Shown here: one piece after another, positions 1-7,810 of the stretch
Numbering within the stretch: the first letter of the stretch is position 1
Layout: each line of letters opens with the position of its first letter
Assembly (NCBI GenBank): GCA_018062515.1
Contig: JAGOSC010000039.1
Span: forward strand, 1 to 23,718
Direction of reading: 5' to 3'
Source: Candidatus Omnitrophota bacterium
Lineage (GTDB): Bacteria; Omnitrophota; Gorgyraeia; Zapsychrales; Zapsychraceae
DNA length: 23,718 bases
The notes under the pieces: model-generated
Databases searched by the model: none
Told to the model about the DNA's origin: nothing
What the model saw: the letters and a program-made list of their open reading frames with translations, nothing else
Program-made: the position numbers and the translations under genes

Positions 1-2
1 TT

Positions 3-206
3 AAAGTTTTTAAAAAATATATGGATAGTGACTCTTGGGGCAGATCAATTATGGCCGTTAAGGTTTTTTCAGGATCGGTTGTTATAGAATTTGATTCAGG
101 CGGCCGAGGCATACATAAAGCATTAACGTATGTGACCGAATCAACGGTGATTGAGGAATATTTGGACGATGTCCTCGTTTTAGTTCAAAAGTTGGAATCT
201 TTTTAG
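3..206 (+). CDS. Unknown protein, C-terminal part (5' end outside the window)
   Basis: This reading frame is open to the left edge and ends at a stop at 204-206, so the visible 68 codons are most likely the tail of a longer protein. ATG codons at 21 and 51 are possible internal starts, but only the second has even a G-rich stretch upstream. The visible part contains a hydrophobic strand-like segment (VKVFSGSVVIEF), a glycine-rich turn (DSGGRG) and a final acidic/hydrophobic helix ending in VQKLESF. I do not recognise a family. It is followed by a hairpin terminator and then by the separate heat-shock promoter, so it belongs to a different transcript from hrcA. It could also be a small stand-alone gene of 61 or 51 codons. 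Confidence 0.4.
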   Translation, partial: KVFKKYMDSDSWGRSIMAVKVFSGSVVIEFDSGGRGIHKALTYVTESTVIEEYLDDVLVLVQKLESF

Positions 207-222
207 TTTTTAGTCTCTCCTG

Positions 223-260
223 AAGCCGTTAATATTATTAGTTATATTAATAGCTTTTTT
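223..260 (+). terminator. Probable rho-independent terminator of the first gene
   Basis: Arms AAGC..TTAATAT (223-235) and ATATTAA..GCTT (244-256) pair around an 8-nt loop. The stem has a 7-bp inner and a 4-bp outer part separated by one C/A mismatch and one G-U pair. A run of six T follows (255-260). The stem is AT-rich, so it is not strong, but it sits 17 nt after the stop codon and before the next promoter. Confidence 0.5.
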
Positions 261-296
261 AATATCAAAAAATTGAGATTGGGTGGATGAGTCATA

Positions 297-324
297 TTGA
301 CAACAAAAAGAATTTTGTTATAAT
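297..324 (+). promoter_or_regulatory. Sigma-70-type promoter of the hrcA heat-shock operon
   Basis: A perfect TTGACA (297-302) is followed after 16 nt by a perfect TATAAT (319-324). The predicted start point, near 331, falls on the first base of the CIRCE operator, so HrcA bound there would block transcription initiation. The leader before hrcA would be about 78 nt. Confidence 0.85.
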
Positions 325-330
325 ACCGCG

Positions 331-357
331 TTAGCATTCGATATCAATGAGTGCTAA
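331..357 (+). promoter_or_regulatory. CIRCE operator (HrcA binding site)
   Basis: The inverted repeat TTAGCATTC-N9-GAGTGCTAA matches the CIRCE consensus TTAGCACTC-N9-GAGTGCTAA with the exact 9-nt spacer. The only deviation is T for C at position 7 of the left arm, which leaves the two arms with one mismatched pair. It lies immediately after the -10 box and upstream of hrcA, the standard place for HrcA autoregulation of the hrcA-grpE-dnaK-dnaJ operon. Confidence 0.95.
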
Positions 358-408
358 TTTTAAGTAAGCATATAAAACTATTTACGATTTAACTCGGGAA
401 AAATAATT

Positions 409-1146
409 ATGGTCTTAACTAGAGAAGAAATCAGAGTTAGAAAAGACAGGATACTTGCCTTAACGATTTCCCATTATATTAAGACTGTTGCGCCGATTAG
501 CTCTAGTTTTATCTCAACCGTTTATCCGATTGGCTTGAGCTCGGCCACCATAAGGAATATTTTTTGCGAATTAGAAGAGGAAGGTTTTTTGACCCACCCG
601 CATACCTCGGCTGGCCGTATACCCACTCAAAAAGGCTACCGATATTATGTAGATAACTTAATGAATGAAATTAACCTTCTGGAAGACGAAAAAAAGCGAA
701 TCAATAGTGAATATGAAAAGCAAAGTCTCGAATTAGAGAATTTATTGGATAGAACATCCAGAGTTTTATCTGATATTACCAATTTAACCAGTATTATCTC
801 GATTGATGGCGAAGAGCATCATATTTTTCTTCGCGGAGCCAATCATGTGGTTCAATATCCGGATTATCAAGATATTGAGAAAATCAGAAGTATATTGAAG
901 GCTTTAGATGAAAAAGAACAATTGCTGTCGTTTATTAATCAGAAATTACGAGAGAAGATTAATATTTACATTGGTCAGGAAATTGCGTTAAGTGAAATGA
1001 ATACCTGCTCACTCATTATTACATCCTATCGGACTAAGAATGGGCCGACGGGAAGAATAGCGATTTTAGGGCCGACCCGTATGAATTATGAACGCGTTGT
1101 TTCCACCTTGGGTTATTTTACGAACTTAATTGAAGAGTTATCGTAG
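409..1146 (+). CDS. hrcA: Heat-inducible transcription repressor HrcA, short form
   Basis: HrcA represses heat-shock operons by binding CIRCE, and a CIRCE lies directly upstream. The N-terminal winged helix is well conserved: SSATIRN (44-50), then PHTSAGRIPT (64-73) and the GYRYYVD that follows. A helical linker covers about 85-120 and includes LLDRTSRVLSDIT. The C-terminal end of the GAF-like dimerisation domain is also present: IFLRGANHVVQYPDYQDIEKIRS and the family signature GRIAILGPTRMNYERV (215-230). At 245 residues it is roughly 90-100 shorter than usual HrcA. The missing part is the first half of the GAF-like domain and its inserted subdomain, which would lie between about residues 128 and 138. 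The frame is intact, so this is a compact variant rather than a frameshift. It starts the operon, with grpE 8 nt downstream. Confidence 0.93.
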   Translation: MVLTREEIRVRKDRILALTISHYIKTVAPISSSFISTVYPIGLSSATIRNIFCELEEEGFLTHPHTSAGRIPTQKGYRYYVDNLMNEINLLEDEKKRINSEYEKQSLELENLLDRTSRVLSDITNLTSIISIDGEEHHIFLRGANHVVQYPDYQDIEKIRSILKALDEKEQLLSFINQKLREKINIYIGQEIALSEMNTCSLIITSYRTKNGPTGRIAILGPTRMNYERVVSTLGYFTNLIEELS

Positions 1147-1154
1147 GAAATTTT

Positions 1155-1742
1155 ATGACAAAAGATGCACATCTAAAAGACAAAACGAAACATCATGAAT
1201 CACAATCGTCTAATGAGGAAAAAAACGTAGACGAGGTTGATTCGAAGAAAGAAACACAAGACGAAATGATAACGATTAAGGCGTCTGAATATAATAAAAT
1301 CGTCGCGGAAGTCGCTGAATACAAAGATAAATATCTTCGTTTATTTGCCGAATTTGATAATGCCCGGAAGCGAATGGAACGCGACAGAATCGAATTTATC
1401 AAATATGCCAATGAAGATGTTTTACTGGATTTTCTCGGCGTGGTCGACAATTTAGAATTGTCTTTGCAGTCAGCCAAACAGAAAGAAGATCAAAATGCGC
1501 TGATTAAAGGCCTTGAGATGGTCGTGAATCAAGCCAAAGATGTTTTAAAGAAAAATGGAGTAGTTCATATTGAAGCAAAAGGTAAGCCGTTTGATCCACA
1601 TGTGCATGAGATTTTATTGCAGGAAGAAAATGATGAGCACGAGGATGGCACCGTACTTGAAGAATTTCAAAAAGGGTATCGCCTCGGAGAAAAAGTGATA
1701 CGAACAGTTAAAGTAAAAGTCTCGACGAAAAAGTCGACATAA
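1155..1742 (+). CDS. grpE: Nucleotide exchange factor GrpE
   Basis: GrpE releases ADP from DnaK and acts as a dimer in the cytoplasm. The first 35 or so residues are a highly charged, probably disordered tail. They are followed by a long coiled coil (about 38-95, including EYKDKYLRLFAEFDNARKR) and the C-terminal beta wing with the family signature (VVHIEAKGKPFDPHVHEILL and GTVLEEFQKGYRLGEKVIRTVKV). The length of 195 residues is normal. The ATG at 1155 has a weak GGAAA upstream and lies 8 nt after hrcA. The position between hrcA and dnaK is the classical order, and co-regulation through the upstream CIRCE is expected. Confidence 0.97.
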   Translation: MTKDAHLKDKTKHHESQSSNEEKNVDEVDSKKETQDEMITIKASEYNKIVAEVAEYKDKYLRLFAEFDNARKRMERDRIEFIKYANEDVLLDFLGVVDNLELSLQSAKQKEDQNALIKGLEMVVNQAKDVLKKNGVVHIEAKGKPFDPHVHEILLQEENDEHEDGTVLEEFQKGYRLGEKVIRTVKVKVSTKKST

Positions 1743-1781
1743 TATATTAAAAAAGTGATTCGTTATTAGGAGGAACAAAAT

Positions 1782-3719
1782 ATGGCAAAAGCAATTGGTA
1801 TAGATTTGGGTACATCAAATTCAGCGGCAGCTGTTTTAGAGGGCGGCCGTCCGGTTATTATCCCTTCAGCGGAAGGGGCAGGTGTGGCTTCCGGTAAAGC
1901 GTTTCCGTCGTTCGTTGCGTTTACGAAAGATGGGCAAAAATTAGTCGGTGAACCAGCCCGTCGGCAAGCGCCGGTCAATTCACAAGGAACCATTTACGCA
2001 GCTAAACGTAAAATGGGAACCAATCATAAATTCGAAGTCGGCGGGAAAGAATTCACCCCACAACAAATCAGCGCTTTTATTTTACAAAAAATAAAAAGTG
2101 ATGCGGAAAAGTTTTTGGGTGACAAGGTTGAAGAAGCGGTCATTACTGTACCAGCTTATTTTAATGATAATCAGCGTCAAGCAACTAAGGATGCCGGAGA
2201 AATTGCCGGTTTAAAAGTATTAAGAATTATCAATGAACCGACGGCAGCTTGTTTAGCTTATGGTTTGGATAAAGCAGGTAAAGAACAAAAAATTATGGTC
2301 TTTGACTTGGGCGGTGGAACACTCGACGTCACGATTCTTGAAATGGGTTGGGATGCTGAACATAAAGCCGGCACATTTGAAGTATTGGCGACAAACGGAG
2401 ATAATCAGCTCGGCGGAACCGACATGGATAATGTTCTGATCGATCATATTATCAATGAATTCAAAAAAGAATCAGGTATTGATTTGAAGTCTGACAAAAT
2501 GGCTTTTCAGCGTCTACGTGAAGCTGCGGAAAAAGCTAAGGTCGAATTATCAAGTACTGTCTCGACGGACATCAACCTTCCTTTTATTACCGCCGATGCC
2601 TCTGGACCAAAACATTTAACGTTAACGATTGATCGCGCGAAGTTAGAAAGTTTGGTATCTTCCATTGTTGAGCGTTGCAAAACTCCGCTGATGCAAGCGA
2701 TGAAAGATGCGAGTGCAAAATTGGGCGAAGATGTTAAAGTCGATAAGGTTATTCTCGTCGGTGGACCAACACGTATGCCTATCGTCCAAGATTTTGTCGA
2801 GAAACAAGTCGGACAAAAGATTGAACGCGGTATTGATCCAATGGAATGTGTGGCTTTAGGTGCGGCCATTCAAGCGGGGATCATTAAAGGTGATGCTAAA
2901 GAAATATTACTTTTGGACGTTACTCCTTTAACCTTGGGTATTGAAACCATGGGCGGTGTGATGACTAAATTAATTGAAAGAAACACGACGATTCCTATCA
3001 AGAAAAGTCAAGTTTTCTCGACGGCAGAAGATAATCAAGGTGCTGTCACCATTCGAGTTTTACAAGGTGAGCGACAAATGGCATCCGATAATACTGAGCT
3101 TGGACGTTTTGACCTCGTCGGACTTCCTCCAGCTCCGCGCGGCGTTCCTCAAATAGAAGTCACGTTTGACATTGACACCGACGGTATTGTCCATGTTACG
3201 GCTAAAGATAAAGGAACAGGCAAAGAACAATCTATTCGTATTACAGCGTCGACCAAATTGTCGAATGAAGAAATCGAAAAGATGGTCAAAGAAGCTGAAA
3301 AATATGCCGAACAGGATAAAAAGAAAAGAGAAGAAGTTGAAGCGACCAATGAAGCCAATTCTATTTTGTTTTCGACGGAAAAATCGTTGAAAGAATATGG
3401 CGACAAAATCTCCGACGCTGATAAGAAGAATATCGAGGCCGAATTGGAAAAACTTCGACAGGCTATTACCAGCAAAGATGTAAATCAAATAAAAACAGCT
3501 AAAGAATCCGTGATGAAGGTCAGCCAAAAATTGGGCGAAGAAGTTTACAAGGCATCGCAAAATGCCCAGCAAACAGCTGGCGCTGGAGCTGCCGGAAGTG
3601 ATCAATCTTCGGCATCTGCTTCAGGATCTCAAGAAGGGCCTTCACAGGGCGGTACTTCAGCGGGTTCAGACAAGGATGATATTATCGACGCTGATTTCAA
3701 AGCTGAAGATGAAAAATAG
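1782..3719 (+). CDS. dnaK: Molecular chaperone DnaK (Hsp70)
   Basis: This is an ATP-driven cytoplasmic folding chaperone working with DnaJ and GrpE. The nucleotide-binding domain (about 1-385) carries GIDLGTSNS (6-14, phosphate loop 1; the usual form is GTTNS), VPAYFNDNQRQAT, INEPTAACLAYGLDK, VFDLGGGTLDVT and VGGPTRMPIV. The interdomain linker LLLDVTPLTLGIET follows. The substrate-binding domain and helical lid run to a Gly/Ser/Ala-rich tail and the conserved end DDIIDADF. The length of 645 residues is full size. A perfect AGGAGG (1768-1773) stands 8 nt before the ATG, the strongest ribosome-binding site in the window, consistent with high expression. Several long antisense frames inside it are shadows. 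Confidence 0.99.
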   Translation: MAKAIGIDLGTSNSAAAVLEGGRPVIIPSAEGAGVASGKAFPSFVAFTKDGQKLVGEPARRQAPVNSQGTIYAAKRKMGTNHKFEVGGKEFTPQQISAFILQKIKSDAEKFLGDKVEEAVITVPAYFNDNQRQATKDAGEIAGLKVLRIINEPTAACLAYGLDKAGKEQKIMVFDLGGGTLDVTILEMGWDAEHKAGTFEVLATNGDNQLGGTDMDNVLIDHIINEFKKESGIDLKSDKMAFQRLREAAEKAKVELSSTVSTDINLPFITADASGPKHLTLTIDRAKLESLVSSIVERCKTPLMQAMKDASAKLGEDVKVDKVILVGGPTRMPIVQDFVEKQVGQKIERGIDPMECVALGAAIQAGIIKGDAKEILLLDVTPLTLGIETMGGVMTKLIERNTTIPIKKSQVFSTAEDNQGAVTIRVLQGERQMASDNTELGRFDLVGLPPAPRGVPQIEVTFDIDTDGIVHVTAKDKGTGKEQSIRITASTKLSNEEIEKMVKEAEKYAEQDKKKREEVEATNEANSILFSTEKSLKEYGDKISDADKKNIEAELEKLRQAITSKDVNQIKTAKESVMKVSQKLGEEVYKASQNAQQTAGAGAAGSDQSSASASGSQEGPSQGGTSAGSDKDDIIDADFKAEDEK

Positions 3720-3796
3720 TTAAATTATTTTTAGTCAAATGAAACTTGTTCATTGACATTTGATTCATTAAATTATGAAAGATGGGATTTCTTTAA

Positions 3797-4933
3797 ATGA
3801 AAAAAGATTATTATGAAATATTAGGAGTAGCTAAGGACGCAGCCGCACAAGATATAAAGAAGAAGTATCGGTCATTAGCATTGAAGTATCATCCCGACCG
3901 TGTTGAAGAAAGTAAAAAGGCTGAATCCGAGGAGAAATTTAAAGAAATTTCGGAAGCTTATGGAGTTTTATCTGATCCCAAAAAGCGTCAATTGTATGAT
4001 CAGCATGGTCACGCGGGTATTGATCAAAATTATACATCGGAAGATATTTTCAAAGGTGCTGATTTTGGCGACTTAGGGGATATTTTCAGCCAATTTTTTG
4101 GAGGTGCTGGCGGTGGTAATTTCGGAGATATCTTCGGCGGATCGTCGAGAGGCGGCGGCCGGCGCGTTGACCGTGGCGGTGACATCCAGTATGAAGTTGA
4201 AATTACTTTAGAAGAAGCTTATAAGGGTGTCAAAAAAAATATCAAAGTTCCGCGCCATGAATATTGTGATACCTGTCAAGGAACCGGGGCAAAAAATGGA
4301 ACAAGTTTAAGCAAATGTCCCACCTGTCAAGGCGCAGGCCATACGATTGTCTCGAGCGGGTTTTTCCGCATGCAGCAAACCTGCCATCAATGCGGCGGCC
4401 GTGGACAAGTCATTACTGAAAAATGTCCGCAATGCAGTGGCCGTGGCAAAGTGCGAATAACGCGTACGATCGACGTCAATATTCCTGCCGGCGTCGATAA
4501 CTCTTCACGTTTACGCGTTCAAGGCGAAGGCGAGAGCGGACGCGACGGAAAAGGCGACCTATATATTTATATTCATGTATTGCCTCACGACCAATTTCAG
4601 CGGGATAATCATGATATTTATCACGAGATGCATATTAATTTTGTTTTAGCAGCTTTAGGTTCCGAAATATCTGTTCCGACGCTGGATGGACGTGTTTCCA
4701 TGAAAGTTCCCGCCGGTACGCAAAGCGGTAAAGTCTTTCGCTTAAAAGGTAAAGGAATGCCTGATCTAAGAAGCGGCGTTCCTGGCGAGCAGTATGTCAA
4801 AATTATGCTCAATGTTCCTGAAAAGCTCAGCACCGAACAGAAAAAGATTTTGGAACAGTTTGCCGAAGTGAGCGGTATTGAGATCGCTAAAAGTGATTCC
4901 ATTAAAGAGAAAATCAAGAAAGTATTTAAATAG
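3797..4933 (+). CDS. dnaJ: Chaperone protein DnaJ (Hsp40)
   Basis: DnaJ is the co-chaperone that delivers substrates to DnaK and stimulates its ATPase. The J domain (1-70) has the essential HPD at 32-34. A Gly/Phe-rich region covers about 85-122. Four CxxCxGxG zinc repeats lie at 157-164, 174-181, 196-203 and 210-217, followed by the C-terminal beta-sandwich domains. At 378 residues it is a complete type I DnaJ. It lies 77 nt after dnaK in a gap with no convincing promoter or terminator, so it should share the CIRCE-controlled transcript. Confidence 0.98.
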   Translation: MKKDYYEILGVAKDAAAQDIKKKYRSLALKYHPDRVEESKKAESEEKFKEISEAYGVLSDPKKRQLYDQHGHAGIDQNYTSEDIFKGADFGDLGDIFSQFFGGAGGGNFGDIFGGSSRGGGRRVDRGGDIQYEVEITLEEAYKGVKKNIKVPRHEYCDTCQGTGAKNGTSLSKCPTCQGAGHTIVSSGFFRMQQTCHQCGGRGQVITEKCPQCSGRGKVRITRTIDVNIPAGVDNSSRLRVQGEGESGRDGKGDLYIYIHVLPHDQFQRDNHDIYHEMHINFVLAALGSEISVPTLDGRVSMKVPAGTQSGKVFRLKGKGMPDLRSGVPGEQYVKIMLNVPEKLSTEQKKILEQFAEVSGIEIAKSDSIKEKIKKVFK

Positions 4934-4942
4934 AGGATTTGT

Positions 4943-5218
4943 ATGCCAACGTATGAATATGAATGTACAGATTGCGGACATTGTTTCGAAGAATTACAAT
5001 CAATGCTGGACAAAAAACTTAAGAAATGTCCTAAGTGCGGAAAAATGAAACTTGAGCGGTTAATCGGAAGAGGCGGCGGCATCATTTTTAAAGGGACAGG
5101 GTTTTACGAAACTGATTTTAAAACAAAATCAGAACCGAAAAAGAAAGAGTCTGACGCGCCCGTGAAGGTTGCACCGAAGACCGAAGCAGTCAAAAGCGAC
5201 GCTAAGTCAGCTGATTAG
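4943..5218 (+). CDS. FmdB-family zinc ribbon protein
   Basis: The N-terminal MPTYEYECTDCGHCFEE and the pairs C8/C11 and C29/C32 form the single zinc ribbon typical of the FmdB regulatory-protein family (Pfam Zn-ribbon_8 type). It is followed by GGGIIFKGTGFYETD, also typical of the family. The last 30 residues are a low-complexity Lys/Glu/Ala tail, presumably disordered. The 91-residue length is normal. Its function is not established; a role as a small regulator or nucleic-acid/metal-binding adaptor is only a family-level guess. It starts 9 nt after dnaJ, so it is probably co-transcribed with the chaperones. Confidence 0.9.
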   Translation: MPTYEYECTDCGHCFEELQSMLDKKLKKCPKCGKMKLERLIGRGGGIIFKGTGFYETDFKTKSEPKKKESDAPVKVAPKTEAVKSDAKSAD

Positions 5219-5225
5219 GATATAG

Positions 5226-5612
5226 TTGAATTTTCTGAATTTTATTAGATTTTGGTTTCCAGTTATTCTTTATTCTGGTATCATTTTTTATGTATCGTCC
5301 ATCAACGATCTAGCCGCTCCGCCCACCATTGCATTTTCAGATAAGCTTTGTCATCTTATCGAATATGGTTTATTTGGTCTTTTATTGGCAAGAGCGGTCA
5401 ATAATACAAAACCGGGGATGGATCAATGGACTTTGATTGTAATATCTTTAGTCGGAGCCTTATTATACGGACTGAGCGATGAATTTCATCAGTCATTCGT
5501 TCCTGGACGATCCGTGGAATTATTTGACCTCCTGGCTGACGCATTGGGAGGTTTTTTAGGGGGGTTAACCTACACTTGTATAGACAACTTTAAGAAAAAG
5601 AGAACTAAATAA
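5226..5612 (+). CDS. VanZ-like family membrane protein
   Basis: This 128-residue protein has four predicted membrane segments (about 8-25, 43-58, 68-85 and 100-118). It carries the VanZ-like motif residues: DK at 39-40 with H43, DEFHQ at 85-89, PGR at 93-95, and D101 and D105 in the last helix. VanZ itself confers low-level teicoplanin resistance, but most family members are uncharacterised envelope proteins, and resistance should not be inferred here. The start is TTG at 5226 with AGGA 5 nt upstream; no ATG is available near the N-terminus. It sits 7 nt after the FmdB gene and 2 nt before the DUF1015 gene, so the three look co-transcribed. Confidence 0.88.
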   Translation: MNFLNFIRFWFPVILYSGIIFYVSSINDLAAPPTIAFSDKLCHLIEYGLFGLLLARAVNNTKPGMDQWTLIVISLVGALLYGLSDEFHQSFVPGRSVELFDLLADALGGFLGGLTYTCIDNFKKKRTK

Positions 5613-5614
5613 CT

Positions 5615-6880
5615 ATGCCTGGAATCAAACCATTCAAAGCCTATTTTTATAACAAGAATAAAATCAAAGATTTCTCCGAAGTCGTTACTCCGCCGTATGA
5701 TGTCATTTCTCAAGATCAATTAACGGATCTTCAAAATCTGAGTCCTTACAATTTCACTCATATTGATTTGGCCAAAGAAAAGCCGGGCGATGATAAAGAC
5801 AATAATAAATATACCCGGGCAAAAAAGATTTATGATGGCTGGCTTGAAAAGCAAATTCTCATTCAAGACGAAAAACCGGCCATTTATTTTTATAAACAAG
5901 AATATAAAGTGTTGGGTGAGAAACATTCTCGATTGGGATTTGTTGGTTTGCTTGAACTTCAAGATGAAGGTGAATCAAAAGTTCATCCTCATGAAAATAC
6001 ACATGACGATGCCGTTGATGATCGTTTTCAACTCACCAAAACATTGAATTCAAGTTTAAGCCCCATCTTTGTTTGCTATTCCGATGCTCAGCGTAAGGTC
6101 GAAAAGATTTTTAATAAACATATTCTTAGTAATGAACCAATGATTGATGTCAAAGATCCCGATGGAGTCCGTCATAGAATGTGGAATTTCACCGACGCGG
6201 ATGTTATCAATGAAATTCATGATTCGATCGTCGATCAAAATTTATTTATCGCCGACGGCCATCACCGATTCAAAATGGCCAATGAGTTAAGAAAATTAAA
6301 AATGAGTAAGAAACAAAATGTGACAGGAAAAGAGCCGTTTAATTTTGTGATGACTTATTTTACAAATCTTGATTCAAGAGATTTACAGATTTTTCCTATG
6401 CATCGTATCATCAAAAAAATTCCAAAAAAATTAGATTTTCTAGAAGAATATTTCAGAATCGACAAAATTAAATCGCTTAATGAATTGCAGATTTTATTGA
6501 CGAGGGCTGGTCAAAACGAACATGCCTTCGGCCTTTATACACGCGACGGACTCAAACTCTTACGGCTCAAAAATAAGGCTTTGATCGATGAATTTGTCAC
6601 CAAAGGTTCAAAGGAATTAAAAAGTCTCGACGCTAACATTCTTAAGTATTTTATTTTTGATAAGATCGGCGTTAAGTCTGAAGATATCGCGTACACAAAA
6701 AATTTAAGTGATTTGACGGAAGCCGTGAATAATCAGGCTGCTGAGGCTGGTTTTATCATGAATGCGGTGAAGATTAATCAGTTAAAAGCCATCGCGCTCA
6801 ACGGCGAGAAAATGCCTCCTAAAACGACTTACTTTTATCCAAAAGTATTATCCGGAATGACGGTGTACAGTTTGGAGTAA
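5615..6880 (+). CDS. DUF1015 family protein
   Basis: The 421-residue protein begins with PGIKPFKAYFYN and VVTPPYDVIS, the conserved start of the DUF1015 (COG4198) family. It carries the family's central motif IADGHHRF, with DGHHR at 214-218, and the usual length of a little over 400 residues. No signal peptide or membrane segment is visible, so it is cytosolic. The biochemical role is not known to me with confidence. A DGHHR-type motif is also reported in ParB-fold free serine kinases, so a nucleotide-using enzyme is possible, but this is inference. It is the last gene before the terminator at 6907 and starts 2 nt after the VanZ-like gene. Confidence 0.9.
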   Translation: MPGIKPFKAYFYNKNKIKDFSEVVTPPYDVISQDQLTDLQNLSPYNFTHIDLAKEKPGDDKDNNKYTRAKKIYDGWLEKQILIQDEKPAIYFYKQEYKVLGEKHSRLGFVGLLELQDEGESKVHPHENTHDDAVDDRFQLTKTLNSSLSPIFVCYSDAQRKVEKIFNKHILSNEPMIDVKDPDGVRHRMWNFTDADVINEIHDSIVDQNLFIADGHHRFKMANELRKLKMSKKQNVTGKEPFNFVMTYFTNLDSRDLQIFPMHRIIKKIPKKLDFLEEYFRIDKIKSLNELQILLTRAGQNEHAFGLYTRDGLKLLRLKNKALIDEFVTKGSKELKSLDANILKYFIFDKIGVKSEDIAYTKNLSDLTEAVNNQAAEAGFIMNAVKINQLKAIALNGEKMPPKTTYFYPKVLSGMTVYSLE

Positions 6881-6906
6881 TACGCATCACTTAAGAGAGA
6901 AAATAA

Positions 6907-6947
6907 AACTTGGTCACAGGGAAATTTATTTGTGACCAGTTTTTTTT
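6907..6947 (+). terminator. Rho-independent terminator after the heat-shock operon
   Basis: GGTCACA (6912-6918) pairs perfectly with TGTGACC (6931-6937), and the stem extends through T-A (6911/6938) and a T-G wobble. The loop is 12 nt. Eight T residues (6940-6947) follow directly. It ends only 14 nt before the accD start codon. Confidence 0.88.
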
Positions 6948-6961
6948 AGAGGAAACAGTTA

Positions 6962-7810
6962 ATGTTATTCGGTCGAAAAAAAGTCACGCTCATCAATGTA
7001 AAAAAGAAAGACATACCCGCCGGGCTGTGGGCCCAATGCAGGGAATGCTCCGCCACTATTTACAAGAAAGAATTGGAAGCGAATCTTAATGTCTGCACCA
7101 AATGCGGATTTCATTTTTCCCTCACCGCTAAAGAACGCATCAATATGTTGATTGATTTGGGAACCTTTAAAGAACATGATAGTGATTTGATTTCTATGGA
7201 TCCGTTGAAATTTAAAGGACCAAAGACCTATAAGGAAAAATTAGCTGGCGATCAAAAGGCCACTGGTTTAAATGACGCCGTTATTTCCGGAGAAGGCATC
7301 ATGAATGGTTTTCCGGTCATGATCGCGGTAACGGATTCAAGATTTATTATGGGATCAATGGGCTCCGTCGTCGGAGAAAGGATCACGCGCGCAATTGAGG
7401 TGGCAACGGAAAGAAAAATTCCGATGATTATTATTTCCGGTTCAGGCGGTGGAGCGAGAATGTATGAAGGTGTATTTTCTTTGATGCAAATGGCCAAAAC
7501 ATGTTCAGCATTAGCGAGGCATCATGATGCTGGACAGTTACATATTTCTTGTTTGACCAATCCAACCATGGCCGGGATTATGGCTTCCTTCGCTGGTGTC
7601 GGCGATATCATTATGGCTGAGCCAAAAGCCTTGATCGGCTTTACCGGTCCGCGTGTCATCGAGCAAACCATCCGGCAAAAATTACCGAAAGGTTTTCAAA
7701 GTTCAGAATTTCTCTTAGCCCACGGATTAATCGATATGATTGTTGATCGAAAAGACCTTAAAGATCAAATCACCAAGATTATTGAATACTCCACAGCCCC
7801 TGCCAAGTAA
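6962..7810 (+). CDS. accD: Acetyl-CoA carboxylase carboxyltransferase subunit beta
   Basis: AccD forms, with AccA, the carboxyltransferase that transfers CO2 from carboxybiotin to acetyl-CoA to give malonyl-CoA for fatty-acid synthesis. The N-terminal zinc ribbon has C26, C29, C45 and C48. The crotonase-like core has FIMGSMGSVVGERI, GSGGGARMYEG, the SLMQMAKT segment, TNPTMAGIMASFA and AEPKALIGFTGPRVIEQT. The length of 282 residues is normal. An AGAGG stands 9 nt before the ATG. The gene begins just downstream of a strong terminator and I see no promoter between them. No accA is in the window. Confidence 0.98.
   Translation: MLFGRKKVTLINVKKKDIPAGLWAQCRECSATIYKKELEANLNVCTKCGFHFSLTAKERINMLIDLGTFKEHDSDLISMDPLKFKGPKTYKEKLAGDQKATGLNDAVISGEGIMNGFPVMIAVTDSRFIMGSMGSVVGERITRAIEVATERKIPMIIISGSGGGARMYEGVFSLMQMAKTCSALARHHDAGQLHISCLTNPTMAGIMASFAGVGDIIMAEPKALIGFTGPRVIEQTIRQKLPKGFQSSEFLLAHGLIDMIVDRKDLKDQITKIIEYSTAPAK

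Noticed and set aside
3060..3605. 181-codon antisense frame within dnaK
   Set aside because: It is a low-complexity Phe/Ile-rich translation that mirrors the Lys/Glu-rich dnaK lid, with no start signal. It is a shadow of a certain gene.
3735..3763. Inverted repeats between dnaK and dnaJ (AATGAA/TTCATT; TCAAATG/CATTTGA)
   Set aside because: The stems are short, AT-rich and mutually exclusive, with no T-run. They could slow decay or step down expression, but I cannot support a terminator.
3753..3778. TTGACA upstream of dnaJ as a second promoter
   Set aside because: No acceptable -10 box lies 16-18 nt downstream.
5226..5612. Antibiotic (teicoplanin) resistance assignment for the VanZ-like gene
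   Set aside because: Only family resemblance is seen, with no van genes nearby. The cell appears Gram-negative and most VanZ-like proteins are not resistance factors.
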